DNA of 64,000 nucleotides from positions 414,689-478,688 of the forward strand of contig NZ_PDWQ01000003.1 of the NCBI RefSeq assembly GCF_010211745.1. The letters are read 5' to 3'. Below are positions 24,341 to 33,419 of this stretch, piece after piece. This DNA is from Pseudoxanthomonas kalamensis DSM 18571. Its GTDB lineage: Bacteria > Pseudomonadota > Gammaproteobacteria > Xanthomonadales > Xanthomonadaceae. The position numbers and the translations under genes are program-made. The notes beneath the pieces were generated by a model. That model had not been told where the DNA came from, made no database searches, and saw only the letters and a list, made by a program, of their open reading frames with translations. Position 1 is the first letter of the stretch; each line of letters opens with the position of its first letter.

Positions 24341-24364
24341 CTGCTGGACCGAATTGTCCGGCAG
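24341..24364. promoter_or_regulatory. 24-bp imperfect palindrome after ccmB
   Basis: CTGC-T-GGAC-CGAATT-GTCC-G-GCAG, two bases beyond the ccmB stop codon, at the right border of the inserted block. There is no T-run, so it is not a simple terminator; it may be an operator or an RNA hairpin limiting read-through. The rest of 24153-24366 shows only another small inverted repeat (TGTG-N5-CACA at 24325-24337). Confidence 0.4.
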
Positions 24365-24366
24365 GG

Positions 24367-25050
24367 TCAATTCAGCGAAATTTTTATCGCGGCAGCGGCC
24401 GCCAACGGCGCAAGGATGATGACCAATATCAGTCCTGCGGCCAGCATCAGCAAAGGGCCAACCGGATCGGCGCCTTGCGCTGCGCGGGCAACGCTGCCGA
24501 CACCGAACACCAGCACGGGAACGTACAGCGGCAAGGCCAGCAACGCGACCAGGATGCCGGAACGGCGCATGCCGACCGTCAATGCCGCGATCACCGAGCC
24601 GAGCAGGCCAAGCAGCAGTGTGCCCATCAGCAACGAAACCATCAGCACCGGGAGCAGTGCGTGCGGCAATTGCAGCAGTTCGGCGAACACCGGCGTGGCC
24701 AGCACCAGCGGCAGCGAGGTGCCCAGCCAGTGCCCGAACACGCGCACCGTTACCAGCCAGGTCAGCGGTACCGGCGCCAGCAGCCATTGCTCCAGCGAGC
24801 CGTCGTCGGCATCGCCGCGGAACAGGCTGTCCAGCGAAAGCAGGCCGGCGAGCAGCACGGCCACCCACAGCACGGCGGCGCCGACACTGGCCAGTCGTTG
24901 CGGATCGCGGCCCAGGGCGAGGGCGAACAGCACCACCACCAGCAGGGCGAACAGCATTGGCTGGAAGGCGTCGCCGCGCCGGCGCCACAGCAGCCGCAGG
25001 TCGCGCAGCAGCAGGGTGCGGGCGCTGGAAAGCAGGGTCGGCGAATTCAT
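24367..25050 (-). CDS. ccmB: Haem exporter membrane protein CcmB
   Basis: A 227-residue ABC-type membrane subunit with six hydrophobic segments (for example [35 protein letters not shown]). It pairs with CcmA in the complex that frees haem-loaded CcmE. The start overlaps the ccmA stop by 4 bp. The gene order is interrupted immediately after it. Confidence 0.92.
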   Translation of the reverse strand: MNSPTLLSSARTLLLRDLRLLWRRRGDAFQPMLFALLVVVLFALALGRDPQRLASVGAAVLWVAVLLAGLLSLDSLFRGDADDGSLEQWLLAPVPLTWLVTVRVFGHWLGTSLPLVLATPVFAELLQLPHALLPVLMVSLLMGTLLLGLLGSVIAALTVGMRRSGILVALLALPLYVPVLVFGVGSVARAAQGADPVGPLLMLAAGLILVIILAPLAAAAAIKISLN

Positions 25051-25676
25051 CCGGTCACCGCCCGCAGCAGCAGGGTGGAAGTGCGCACCGGCGGCGCCGC
25101 GTAGGCGCCGTGGGTGGTGACCAGCGCCGCGCCGCCGGCCTGCAACTGTGCCGAAATCATCCGGTTGACCAGATTGATGCCGTCCAGGTCGAGGTTGGCA
25201 TAGGGTTCGTCGAGCAGCCACAGCTGCGCCGGCGACAGCCACAGCCGGGCCAGCGACAGGCGCTTCTTCTGCCCGGCCGACAACTGCCGTGCCAGCGCTT
25301 CCTGGTAACCGGCCAGGCCGACGATGGCCATCGCTTCGTCGATGCCGTGTCCGTCGCGCTGTCCATGCAGGCCGCACAGGAATTCGAGATTCTCGACGGC
25401 GCTCAGGTCGGCCTTCAGACCCGGCAGGTGTCCCAGATAGGCCGCACCGTGCGGCGAAGCGAAGCGCACGCTGCCGGCATCGGCCGACAGCAGACCGGCG
25501 AGCACCCGCAGCAGGGTGGTCTTGCCGGCGCCATTGTCGCCTTGCACCAGCAGGGCCTCGCCGGCCTGCACGGAAAAGTCCAGCGGCCCGAACACCGGCA
25601 TGTCGTTGCGGGAAAAGGCCAGGCCGCTTGCGGTCAGCAGGGGCGGGGAGGAAGCGACGGCGCTCATCGTCGCCAT
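25047..25676 (-). CDS. ccmA: Haem exporter ATP-binding protein CcmA
   Basis: A 209-residue ABC ATPase: Walker [19 protein letters not shown], signature [14 protein letters not shown], Walker [13 protein letters not shown] and the H-loop His in LVTTHGAYA. The short single-domain form and the LSAGQKKR signature fit CcmA. ATG at 25676 or 25667 are both possible starts. It heads the split ccm locus. Confidence 0.94.
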   Translation of the reverse strand: MATMSAVASSPPLLTASGLAFSRNDMPVFGPLDFSVQAGEALLVQGDNGAGKTTLLRVLAGLLSADAGSVRFASPHGAAYLGHLPGLKADLSAVENLEFLCGLHGQRDGHGIDEAMAIVGLAGYQEALARQLSAGQKKRLSLARLWLSPAQLWLLDEPYANLDLDGINLVNRMISAQLQAGGAALVTTHGAYAAPPVRTSTLLLRAVTG

Positions 25677-25694
25677 TGTATCGGCAAGCGCGCT

Positions 25695-26174
25695 TCAGCC
25701 GGCCCAGTCGGTATAGGGATGGTCGAAGGCATCGTCCGGGCGCGGCCACAACATGCGCAGGCGGACCGGTTGTCCCTGCTGCCAGTACAGGATTCCGGCC
25801 TGGCCGAAGTCGCGGGCCAGCGCCTCTGCCTGGTGTAGTGGCAGGTCCGACACCAGTTGGCCGTATTCGACCGCACCGCCCTGCGCATTGCAGCCCAGGG
25901 CGGTGCAGGCGTTGTAGCCGGCACTGGACAGGCGCTGGCTCAGGCGTTCGCCCGCCAGTCGGTTCTCGCCCGGGGTGGCGGCATCGGAGTGCGGGTTCCA
26001 GGCGGTGATGAAGGTGTAGCTGGCGCCCGGCAGCAGGCGTTCGATGTCGTCGGCTGGCATGCCGACCTGGAACAGCCATTCGCGCCGGCCGATGGCGACG
26101 AAGTAATGGGCCAGGGCATAGGCTCTGGCCAGTTGCACGGTCGTTTCCGTTCCCGGAACACTGTCTTTGGACAT
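25695..26174 (-). CDS. DUF3293-domain protein
   Basis: A 159-residue cytosolic protein. The segment FITAWNPHSDAATPGENRLA followed by RLSQRLSSAGYNACTALG is the DUF3293 pattern; function unknown. The start at 26174 (MSKDSVPG) follows a short divergent gap to the aminotransferase gene, whose start is 69 bp away on the other strand. Its stop is 18 bp before ccmA. Confidence 0.75.
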   Translation of the reverse strand: MSKDSVPGTETTVQLARAYALAHYFVAIGRREWLFQVGMPADDIERLLPGASYTFITAWNPHSDAATPGENRLAGERLSQRLSSAGYNACTALGCNAQGGAVEYGQLVSDLPLHQAEALARDFGQAGILYWQQGQPVRLRMLWPRPDDAFDHPYTDWAG

Positions 26175-26243
26175 GTCCGCGATCCCCAGTCGCCCGCTTT
26201 GCGTACACTGCGGCCCCCGTACCCTGAACCATCGGAGATCGCT

Positions 26244-27386
26244 TTGCAAACCAAGCTGCCCAAGGTGGGGACCACCATTTTCACGGTGATGTCGCAGCTG
26301 GCCGCCAAGCACGGCGCGGTCAACCTGGGTCAGGGCTTCCCCGACTTTCCGGCGCCGGCGCGACTGGTCGATGCGCTGGCGCAGGCCATGCGCGAGGGCC
26401 ACAACCAGTACGCGCCGATGACCGGCGTGCCGGCGCTGCGGCAGGCGATCGCCGACAAGGTGGCGCGCTGTTACGAGGTACGGGTCGACGCCGAAAGCGA
26501 GATTACCGTGACCAGCGGCGCCACCGAGGCGCTGTTCGATGCGATCCACGCGGTGGCGCGGACCGGTGACGAGGTGATCGTGCTGGACCCGGCCTACGAC
26601 AGCTACGAGCCGGCGATCGAACTGGCGGGCGCGGTCGCCGTGCATGTGCCGCTGGATCCGCAGACCTTTGCCGTGGACTGGGAACGGGTGCGGGCGGCGA
26701 TCACTCCGCGCACCCGGCTGCTGATGATCAACAGTCCGCACAACCCGTCCGGCGCCATGCTGGACGAAGGCGACATGCAGGCGCTGGCCGCGATCCTGCG
26801 CGACAGCGGCATTTTCCTGATCTCCGACGAGGTCTACGAGCACATCGTGTTCGACGGCCGTCGTCACGAATCGGCGCTGCGTTACCCGGAACTGCGCGAG
26901 CGCGCCTTCGTCGTGTCCAGCTTCGGCAAGACCTACCACTGCACCGGCTGGAAGATCGGCTACGCGATCGCGCCGCCGGCGCTGAGTGCGGAATTCCGCA
27001 AGGTCCACCAGTACAACACCTTCACCAGCTTCTCCCCGGCGCAATATGCCTTCGCCGAAATGATCCGCGCCGAACCCGAGCACTACGAGCAGCTCGGCGC
27101 GTTCTACCAGGTCAAGCGCGACCGCTTCCGCGCGCAGCTGCTGCAGACGAAACTGCAGCCGCTGCCGGTGCCGGGCGGGTATTTCCAGCTGGTGGATTAT
27201 TCGGCGGTCAGCGATCTGCCGGATCACGAATTCGTCCGCTGGCTGACCATCGAGCACGGCGTCGCCGCGATCCCGCTGTCGCCGTTCTACGCCGTGCCGC
27301 CGCCGGGGCAGAGGCTGGCGCGCTTGTGTTTCGCCAAGAACGAGGCCACGCTGGACGCGGCGATCGGGCGCTTGAAAAGGCTGTAG
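26244..27386 (+). CDS. Methionine/glutamine-type pyridoxal-phosphate aminotransferase (YbdL-like)
   Basis: A 380-residue fold-type I aminotransferase. PLP Lys lies in SSFGKTYHCTGWKIGY; the Asn/Asp pocket is in INSPHNPSGAML and LISDEVYEHIVF; the N-terminal phrase GAVNLGQGFPDFPAP is typical of YbdL/KAT-type enzymes that transaminate methionine and glutamine with 2-oxo acids. The only family-consistent start is TTG at 26244, preceded by GGAG. The next gene on the strand is an omega-amidase-type hydrolase, a known functional partner (glutamine transaminase-omega-amidase route in methionine salvage). Confidence 0.88.
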   Translation: MQTKLPKVGTTIFTVMSQLAAKHGAVNLGQGFPDFPAPARLVDALAQAMREGHNQYAPMTGVPALRQAIADKVARCYEVRVDAESEITVTSGATEALFDAIHAVARTGDEVIVLDPAYDSYEPAIELAGAVAVHVPLDPQTFAVDWERVRAAITPRTRLLMINSPHNPSGAMLDEGDMQALAAILRDSGIFLISDEVYEHIVFDGRRHESALRYPELRERAFVVSSFGKTYHCTGWKIGYAIAPPALSAEFRKVHQYNTFTSFSPAQYAFAEMIRAEPEHYEQLGAFYQVKRDRFRAQLLQTKLQPLPVPGGYFQLVDYSAVSDLPDHEFVRWLTIEHGVAAIPLSPFYAVPPPGQRLARLCFAKNEATLDAAIGRLKRL

Positions 27387-27475
27387 GGGCGGCATCAGCC
27401 GCGACCGGGCTTTCATGGGAAAGCTTCTTCGCGGCTGACGCCGCTCCTGCAGGAAGCCCCCCCTACAGGAACACG
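27387..27475. repeat. Paired REP-like palindromic element
   Basis: Two inverted copies of the Xanthomonas/Pseudomonas-type dispersed repeat: GGGGCGGCATCAGCCGCGA on one arm and TTCGCGGCTGACGCCGCTCC on the other, separated by CGGGCTTTCATGGGAAAGC. It lies between the aminotransferase and amidase genes and could form a large hairpin in the shared transcript. Confidence 0.75.
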
Positions 27476-27479
27476 AACG

Positions 27480-28292
27480 ATGCAAGACCTGCGCATTTCC
27501 CTGGTCCAGGGCGCGACCCGCTGGCACGACCCGGTTGGCAACCGCGGGTACTACGCTGAGCTGATCGCGCCGCTGGCCGGCAACACCGACCTGGTGGTCC
27601 TGCCGGAAACCTTCACCAGTGGCTTCAGCAACGATGCCATCGACAGGGCCGAGGACATGGACGGGCCGACGGTGGCGTGGATCCGGCAGCAGGCGCGCGA
27701 CCTCGGCGCCGCCGTGACCGGCAGCGTGCAGCTGCGGAACGAAGGCGGCGACGGCGCGGTCCAGGTATTCAATCGCCTGCTGTGGGCGACGCCCGACGGC
27801 GAGCTGGACTGGTACGACAAGCGCCACCTGTTCCGCTACGCCGGCGAGCACAAGCGCTACGCGGCCGGGCGCGAACGGCTGACGGTGGAGTGGAAGGGCT
27901 GGCGGATCAATCCGCAGGTCTGCTACGACCTGCGTTTCCCGGTGTTCTGCCGCAACCGCTACGACGTCGAGCGGCCCGGTGGGCTGGACTTCGACCTGCA
28001 ACTGTTCGTTGCCAACTGGCCATCGCCACGCGCGTACGCCTGGAAGACCCTGCTTCGCGCCCGTGCGATCGAGAACCTGTGCTATGTGGCCGCGGTCAAC
28101 CGGGTCGGCCGCGACGGCAACCAGCTCGATTACGCCGGCGACAGCGCGCTGATCGACTGTCTCGGCCAGCCGTTGGCCGAGATGGGGCCGGAAGAGGGCA
28201 TCGTGACCACCATCGCCTCGGCCGAGGCGCTGCTGCAACACCGTGAACGTTTCCCGGCGATGCTGGATGCGGACCGTTTCACACTGGACTGA
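27480..28292 (+). CDS. Nitrilase-superfamily amidohydrolase, omega-amidase YafV type
   Basis: A 270-residue C-N hydrolase. The catalytic triad is visible: Glu in VVLPETFTSGF, Lys in WYDKRHLF and Cys in PQVCYDLRFPVF; NWPSPRAYAWKTLLRARAIEN is the usual following segment. YafV-type enzymes hydrolyse 2-oxoglutaramate and 2-oxosuccinamate, the products of glutamine and asparagine transamination. The pairing with the upstream aminotransferase supports this. Confidence 0.88.
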   Translation: MQDLRISLVQGATRWHDPVGNRGYYAELIAPLAGNTDLVVLPETFTSGFSNDAIDRAEDMDGPTVAWIRQQARDLGAAVTGSVQLRNEGGDGAVQVFNRLLWATPDGELDWYDKRHLFRYAGEHKRYAAGRERLTVEWKGWRINPQVCYDLRFPVFCRNRYDVERPGGLDFDLQLFVANWPSPRAYAWKTLLRARAIENLCYVAAVNRVGRDGNQLDYAGDSALIDCLGQPLAEMGPEEGIVTTIASAEALLQHRERFPAMLDADRFTLD

Positions 28293-28304
28293 GCGTGTGC
28301 GGCC

Positions 28305-30197
28305 TCAGCGGTAACCGGCTGCCTGCAGTTCGAACAGCTCGGCGTAGCGGCCGCCCTGCGCCATCAATTGTTCGTGGGTGCCGCTGGCTTCCACCTTGCC
28401 CTGGTCCAGCACCAGGATGCGGTCGGCCATGCGCACGCTGGAGAAACGGTGCGATATCAGCACCGCGGTACGGTCGTCGGATAGTTCCTTGAAGCGCTGG
28501 AATACCTCGAACTCGCTGCGCGCATCGAGCGCCGCGGTCGGTTCGTCCAGGATCATCACCTGCGCGTCGCGCATGTAGGCGCGGGCGATGGCGATCTTCT
28601 GCCACTGGCCGCCGGACAGGTCCAGGCCGGTATGGAAACGGCGGCCGATCAGCTGGTCGTAGCCGTGCGGCAGGGTGGCGACCACCTCGTCGGCCATGCC
28701 GCGCTCGGCGGCGCGGCGGATGCGTTCGCCATCGCCGATGAACTCCACCTGGCCCATGCCGATGTTCTCGCCGGCGGTCAGGTGGTAGCGGACGAAGTCC
28801 TGGAAGATCACCCCGATGTTGGCGCGCAATTCGTCGATGTCGTAGTCGCGCAGGTCGTGGCCGTCGAGCAGGATGCGGCCCTCGTCGGGGTCGTACAGCC
28901 GCGCCAGCAGCTTGACCAGGGTGGTCTTGCCGGCGCCGTTCTCGCCGACCAGGGCCAGCACTTCGCCGGCGCGCAGCTCGAAGCTCAGTTCGCGCACCGC
29001 CCAGCGCTCGGCGCCCGGATAGCGGAAGCCGACGCCTTCGAACACGAAACCCCGGCAGATCGGCCGCGGGAACGCGACCGGATGCGGCGGCGAGACGATC
29101 TCCGGCTGGACTTCGAAGAACGAGAACAGGTCATCCAGGTACAGGGCCTGGCTGGCGACCTGCGAGAACCCGGCCAGCAGGCCTTCCAGCAACTGGCGCA
29201 GGCGCTGGAAGCTGCCGGCCAGGAAGGTCAGGTCGCCGATGCTGAAATCGCCGCGCACCGTGCGCCAGGCGATGTAGCCGTAGGCGGCGTAGTAGCCCAT
29301 CGTGCCGAGCGCGGCCAGCAGGGTGCCCCAGAAGGCACGCTGCCGCGCCAGTTGGCGGTTGGCCAGATAGAACTTGTTGGCGAGGTCGCGGTAGCGGTCG
29401 ATCAGGAAGCGGTTGAGGTTGAAGATCTTGACCTCTTTGGCTGTCTCCACGCTGGCGCCGGCCTGGCGCAGGTATTCCAGCTGGCGGCGCTCGGGCGTCC
29501 AGCGGAAGTTGAGCGAGTAGCCCTGGGTGTTGAAATGCGATTCGCCAAGGAATGCTGGTACCAGCGCCACCGCTAGCAATACGATCAACCATGGCGCGTA
29601 CACCACCAGGCCGGCGGCCAGGCTGATCACGGTAATGGTGTCCTGCGCCTGCCCGAACAGCAGACTCATCAGGTTGGAGCGGCCCATGGTCTGCCGGCGC
29701 GCGCGTTCCAGCTGGTCCTGCAGGTCGGCGTCCTCGAAATCCTCCAGGTCCAGGGTCGCCGCGTGCTCCATCAGGCGGATACTGGTGGCGTTGTTGAACA
29801 GCTCCGACAGCAGGGTATCGGCGTAGCCGACCAGACGGCCGAGCAGGTCGGACAGGATCGCCAGGCCGAACTCCAGCGCCAGCAGCCACAGCAGGTGATT
29901 TAGCATGCCGTCGCGCCAGGCGTCGCCGAGCTGGTCGAACGGCAGCCCGAGCCCGACCAGTCGCACCACTTCGTCGATGATCAGCTTGCCGATGTACAGC
30001 GTGGCCAGCGGCATCAGCGCGCGGATCAGGCGCAGGCCGATGCTGGTTACGGCCAGCGCGGGGCTGGTGGCCCAGACCTGCTTCAGGAACGGCGGCAGGT
30101 TGCGCATCGCGTCGAAACGCTGGCGCAGGCTGAGGCGGGATTCGGCGGTACTCGGCTTGGGAGCGGCTTCGGCGGTGCGGGAGTTGTCGGTCGGCAT
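28305..30197 (-). CDS. ABC transporter, fused permease and ATPase
   Basis: A 630-residue half-transporter: an N-terminal exporter-type membrane domain of about six segments (residues ~40-345) and a C-terminal ATPase with Walker [18 protein letters not shown], signature LSGGQWQKIAIARAY, Walker B VMILDEPTAALD and the H-loop (AVLISHRFSSVRMADRIL). Such exporters work as homodimers; substrate unknown. The start at 30197 (MPTDNSRTAEAAPK) is preferred over an upstream in-frame ATG. It is divergent from fumarase and converges with the amidase. Confidence 0.88.
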   Translation of the reverse strand: MPTDNSRTAEAAPKPSTAESRLSLRQRFDAMRNLPPFLKQVWATSPALAVTSIGLRLIRALMPLATLYIGKLIIDEVVRLVGLGLPFDQLGDAWRDGMLNHLLWLLALEFGLAILSDLLGRLVGYADTLLSELFNNATSIRLMEHAATLDLEDFEDADLQDQLERARRQTMGRSNLMSLLFGQAQDTITVISLAAGLVVYAPWLIVLLAVALVPAFLGESHFNTQGYSLNFRWTPERRQLEYLRQAGASVETAKEVKIFNLNRFLIDRYRDLANKFYLANRQLARQRAFWGTLLAALGTMGYYAAYGYIAWRTVRGDFSIGDLTFLAGSFQRLRQLLEGLLAGFSQVASQALYLDDLFSFFEVQPEIVSPPHPVAFPRPICRGFVFEGVGFRYPGAERWAVRELSFELRAGEVLALVGENGAGKTTLVKLLARLYDPDEGRILLDGHDLRDYDIDELRANIGVIFQDFVRYHLTAGENIGMGQVEFIGDGERIRRAAERGMADEVVATLPHGYDQLIGRRFHTGLDLSGGQWQKIAIARAYMRDAQVMILDEPTAALDARSEFEVFQRFKELSDDRTAVLISHRFSSVRMADRILVLDQGKVEASGTHEQLMAQGGRYAELFELQAAGYR

Positions 30198-30280
30198 AGA
30201 CCTATTGTGCATGCGGATCGGGCATCGGGTGAGGTGGCCTCGGGTAAAATATCGATTCCCCTGCAAGCACCGAGCCCGCC

Positions 30281-31816
30281 GTGAACGCTTCCCCCGCCAG
30301 CATTCGCCAGCAAGACCTGATCCAGTCCATTGCCGACGCGCTGCAGTACATCAGCTATTACCACCCGGTCGATTACATCCGCAGCCTGGCGACGGCCTAC
30401 GAGCGCGAGGAATCGCCGGCGGCCAAGGACGCGATGGCGCAGATCCTGATCAACTCGCGGATGTGCGCCGAAGGCCACCGGCCGATCTGCCAGGACACCG
30501 GCATCGTCACCGTGTTCCTGGAAGTGGGCATGGACGTGCGCTGGGAGGGCTTCACCGGCTCGCTGGAAGACGCCGTCAACGAAGGCGTGCGCCGCGCCTA
30601 CAACGACCCGGACAACAAGCTGCGCGCCTCGGTGTTGGCCGATCCAGCCGGCAAGCGCCAGAACACCCGCGACAACACCCCGGCGGTGATCAACGTCAAG
30701 ATCGTGCCGGGCAACACCGTGGACGTGATCGTCGCGGCCAAGGGCGGCGGTTCGGAGGCCAAGAGCAAGTTCGCCATGCTCAATCCGTCCGACTCCATCG
30801 TCGACTGGGTGCTGAAGACGGTACCAACCATGGGCGCCGGCTGGTGCCCGCCGGGCATGCTCGGCATCGGCATCGGCGGCACCGCCGAGAAGGCGATGTT
30901 GCTGGCCAAGGAGTCGCTGATGGAACACATCGACATCCAGGAGTTGATCGCGCGCGGGCCGTCCAATCGGATCGAGGAACTGCGACTGGAGTTGTACGAA
31001 AAGGTCAACGCCCTCGGCATCGGTGCGCAGGGTCTGGGCGGGCTGACCACGGTGCTCGATATCAAGATCAAGGATTACCCCACGCACGCAGCCAACCTGC
31101 CGGTGGCGATGATCCCGAACTGCGCCGCGACCCGCCACGCGCATTTCACCCTCGACGGCTCCGGCCCGGTGGCGTTGACGCCGCCGTCGCTGGATGACTG
31201 GCCGAAGCTGACCTACAACCCGCAGAACGCACGACGGGTGAACCTCGACACGATCACGCCGGAAGACGTGTTGACCTTCAAGCCCGGCGAAGTGTTGCTG
31301 CTCAACGGCAAGATGCTCACCGGCCGCGATGCCGCGCACAAGCGCATGGTCGACATGCTCAACAAGGGCGAGCAGCTGCCCGTCGATCTGAAGGGGCGCT
31401 TCATCTATTACGTCGGCCCGGTCGATCCGGTGCGCGACGAAGTCGTGGGTCCGGCCGGCCCGACCACCGCCACCCGCATGGACAAGTTCACCGAACAGGT
31501 GCTGGCGCAGACAGGCCTGCTGGGCATGATCGGCAAGGCCGAGCGCGGACCGGCGGCCTTGGACGCCATCCGCAAGCACCAGTCGGTCTATCTGATGGCA
31601 GTCGGCGGTTCCGCATATCTGGTGTCGAAGGCGATCAAGGCAGCCAAGGTCGTCGGCTTCGCCGATCTCGGCATGGAGGCGATCTACGAGTTCGAGGTCA
31701 AGGACATGCCGGTCACCGTCGCCGTGGACTCCCAAGGCACTTCGGTGCACAGGACCGGTCCGCGCGAGTGGCAGGCGCGAATCGGCAAGATCCCGGTGGT
31801 GGTCGAACCAGCATGA
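30281..31816 (+). CDS. fumA: Class I fumarate hydratase (iron-sulfur)
   Basis: A 511-residue [4Fe-4S] fumarase/tartrate dehydratase-family enzyme, converting fumarate and malate. Cluster cysteines are in RPICQDTGIVTVF, GAGWCPPGMLGIGIGGT and MIPNCAATRHAHF. The C-terminal beta domain (VLLLNGKMLTGRDAAHKRM, IYYVGPVDPVRDEVVGPAGP) is complete. It starts with GTG at 30281. The length matches single-chain class I fumarases. The TCA partner succinate dehydrogenase lies 13 kb downstream. Confidence 0.94.
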   Translation: MNASPASIRQQDLIQSIADALQYISYYHPVDYIRSLATAYEREESPAAKDAMAQILINSRMCAEGHRPICQDTGIVTVFLEVGMDVRWEGFTGSLEDAVNEGVRRAYNDPDNKLRASVLADPAGKRQNTRDNTPAVINVKIVPGNTVDVIVAAKGGGSEAKSKFAMLNPSDSIVDWVLKTVPTMGAGWCPPGMLGIGIGGTAEKAMLLAKESLMEHIDIQELIARGPSNRIEELRLELYEKVNALGIGAQGLGGLTTVLDIKIKDYPTHAANLPVAMIPNCAATRHAHFTLDGSGPVALTPPSLDDWPKLTYNPQNARRVNLDTITPEDVLTFKPGEVLLLNGKMLTGRDAAHKRMVDMLNKGEQLPVDLKGRFIYYVGPVDPVRDEVVGPAGPTTATRMDKFTEQVLAQTGLLGMIGKAERGPAALDAIRKHQSVYLMAVGGSAYLVSKAIKAAKVVGFADLGMEAIYEFEVKDMPVTVAVDSQGTSVHRTGPREWQARIGKIPVVVEPA

Positions 31817-31853
31817 GCAAGGCGACCGTGCTTGTTGCTGGAGCGGCGGACGC

Positions 31854-32963
31854 TCAGTTCACGTAATCGTCGAACTTCCTGCCGCCCTGGAACGGCATCA
31901 GGTGCTGGCGCAGGATGCCGCGCGGCACGCTTTCCAGTTTCATCACCCCGTATTCCCGCGGCCATTGGCCGCGGTCACGCGGCAGCTTGAAGGTGCCCAT
32001 CAGCATGTCCACCAGCGGCAGGTGGATCGCGTAGTTCACGTCCAGATAGTCCTCGTGCCGGGCGTGGTGCCAGTGGTGATAACGCGGCAGCACGACCAGA
32101 TACTCCAGCCAGCCGAAACGGATGCCGAGGTTGGCGTGGGCGAGTACGGCCTGCAGGCCGACCAGGATCACGTAGGCGTTCACCGCCGAGGCGGAAAAGC
32201 CCAGCACCAGCAGCGGCAGCAGCACTGCGCTGCGGGTCAGCACGATCTCGACGAAATGGATGCGCGAGCCGGCCAGCCAGTCCATCTCGCGGCTGGAGTG
32301 GTGTACGGCGTGGAAGCGCCATAGCCACGGCACGTTGTGATAGGCCCGATGCAGCACGGCCTGGGCGAGGTCGGCCATGAACACGGCGATCAGGAATTGC
32401 GCCCACACCGGCAGCGACTGGATCAGGTTCTTCAGCGCCGGGAACGCGGCCAGTCCGGCGATGGTCGAGGTCGACGCGGTCACCAGGATCAGGATGAACT
32501 GCACCAGCACGTGGCTCATGAAGAAGTAGGCCACGTCGGTCCGCCAGCCGGGGCGCAACGGCGAGACCTGGCGCTGGCCGAGGTAGCGCTCCAGCGGCAC
32601 GAACACCAGTGCCGAGAAGAACAGCGAGATCACGAACCAGTCCAGCCCCAGCGAGTACGGCGTCTTGCCGATCGCATCGAACTGCACGTTGGTGCCACCC
32701 AGCAGCACCGCCAGCGTTGCAGCGCCCACGCCGATGGTGGCGATGCGCTTGTTGCGGTCGCGCAGGATGGCCAGGGTGCCGAGGATGAAGGCGGCGACCA
32801 GCCCGGCCAGCAGCAGGTGGCGGGCGAACTGTTCGCTGTAGACCGCACGGAATTCCTTGCTGGTCAGCAGTTCCGGGAAGTGGAAACACAGCACCGCCAA
32901 CAGGCTCAGCACGCCGAGCATGGCCGAGGCATAGGCGAAGAACGAACGGCGCGGGCGGGTCAC
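31854..32963 (-). CDS. Sterol desaturase/fatty-acid hydroxylase-family membrane protein
   Basis: A 369-residue membrane di-iron enzyme with about seven hydrophobic segments. The histidine clusters of the family are clear: VLHRAYHNVPW, WRFHAVHHSSREMDWLAGSR and YHHWHHARHEDYLDVN. It probably hydroxylates or desaturates a lipid; bacterial substrates are mostly unknown. It converges with fumarase; downstream of the two stop codons only about 35 bp remain. Confidence 0.88.
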   Translation of the reverse strand: MTRPRRSFFAYASAMLGVLSLLAVLCFHFPELLTSKEFRAVYSEQFARHLLLAGLVAAFILGTLAILRDRNKRIATIGVGAATLAVLLGGTNVQFDAIGKTPYSLGLDWFVISLFFSALVFVPLERYLGQRQVSPLRPGWRTDVAYFFMSHVLVQFILILVTASTSTIAGLAAFPALKNLIQSLPVWAQFLIAVFMADLAQAVLHRAYHNVPWLWRFHAVHHSSREMDWLAGSRIHFVEIVLTRSAVLLPLLVLGFSASAVNAYVILVGLQAVLAHANLGIRFGWLEYLVVLPRYHHWHHARHEDYLDVNYAIHLPLVDMLMGTFKLPRDRGQWPREYGVMKLESVPRGILRQHLMPFQGGRKFDDYVN

Positions 32964-33065
32964 GAGGCCTCCTTGCGGATGGGGGGTCTTCCTACCCGGG
33001 ATTGTATGTCAGTCGATGTGCCTGCCGTCCAAGCCGACTCCTGCTTCGCCCTCCCGCGAGCCCGG

Positions 33066-33419
33066 TTACGGCGTCGGTAGAATGTCGAGCACCGCCTCGG
33101 GCGGGCGGCACAGGCGTGCGCCCAGTGCGGTGACGACGATCGGCCGGTTGATCAGGACCGGATGCGCCAGCATCGCCTCGACCAGCGCCGCGTCGTCGGC
33201 CTCGGCCAGCCCCAGTTCGGCGTACAGGGATTCCTTCTGCCGCATCACCTCGCGCACCGGCACCTGCATGCGCTCGATCAGCGCCAGCAGGGTGGCGCGG
33301 TCGGGCGGGTCCTGCAGGTATTCGATCACGCTCGGCTCGATGCCGGCGTTGCGGATCATTGCCAGGGTGTTGCGCGAAGTGCCGCAGCGCGGGTTGTGGT
33401 AGATCGTGACGTCGGCCAT
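33066..33419 (-). CDS. arsC: ArsC-family arsenate reductase (glutaredoxin-type)
   Basis: A 117-residue thioredoxin-like protein with the ArsC active site YHNPRCGTSRNTL (Cys12) and the C-terminal segment HPVLINRPIVVTALGARLCRP, which supplies the conserved Arg. It may reduce arsenate with glutathione/glutaredoxin, but many chromosomal ArsC-like (YfgD) proteins lack a proven role, and no arsR or arsB gene is near. Its start overlaps the stop of the phospholipase gene. Confidence 0.85.
   Translation of the reverse strand: MADVTIYHNPRCGTSRNTLAMIRNAGIEPSVIEYLQDPPDRATLLALIERMQVPVREVMRQKESLYAELGLAEADDAALVEAMLAHPVLINRPIVVTALGARLCRPPEAVLDILPTP

Noticed and set aside
33066..33419. Arsenic resistance operon
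   Set aside because: Only an ArsC-like gene is present, overlapping pldA, without arsR, arsB or acr3; a stand-alone YfgD-like protein is more likely.
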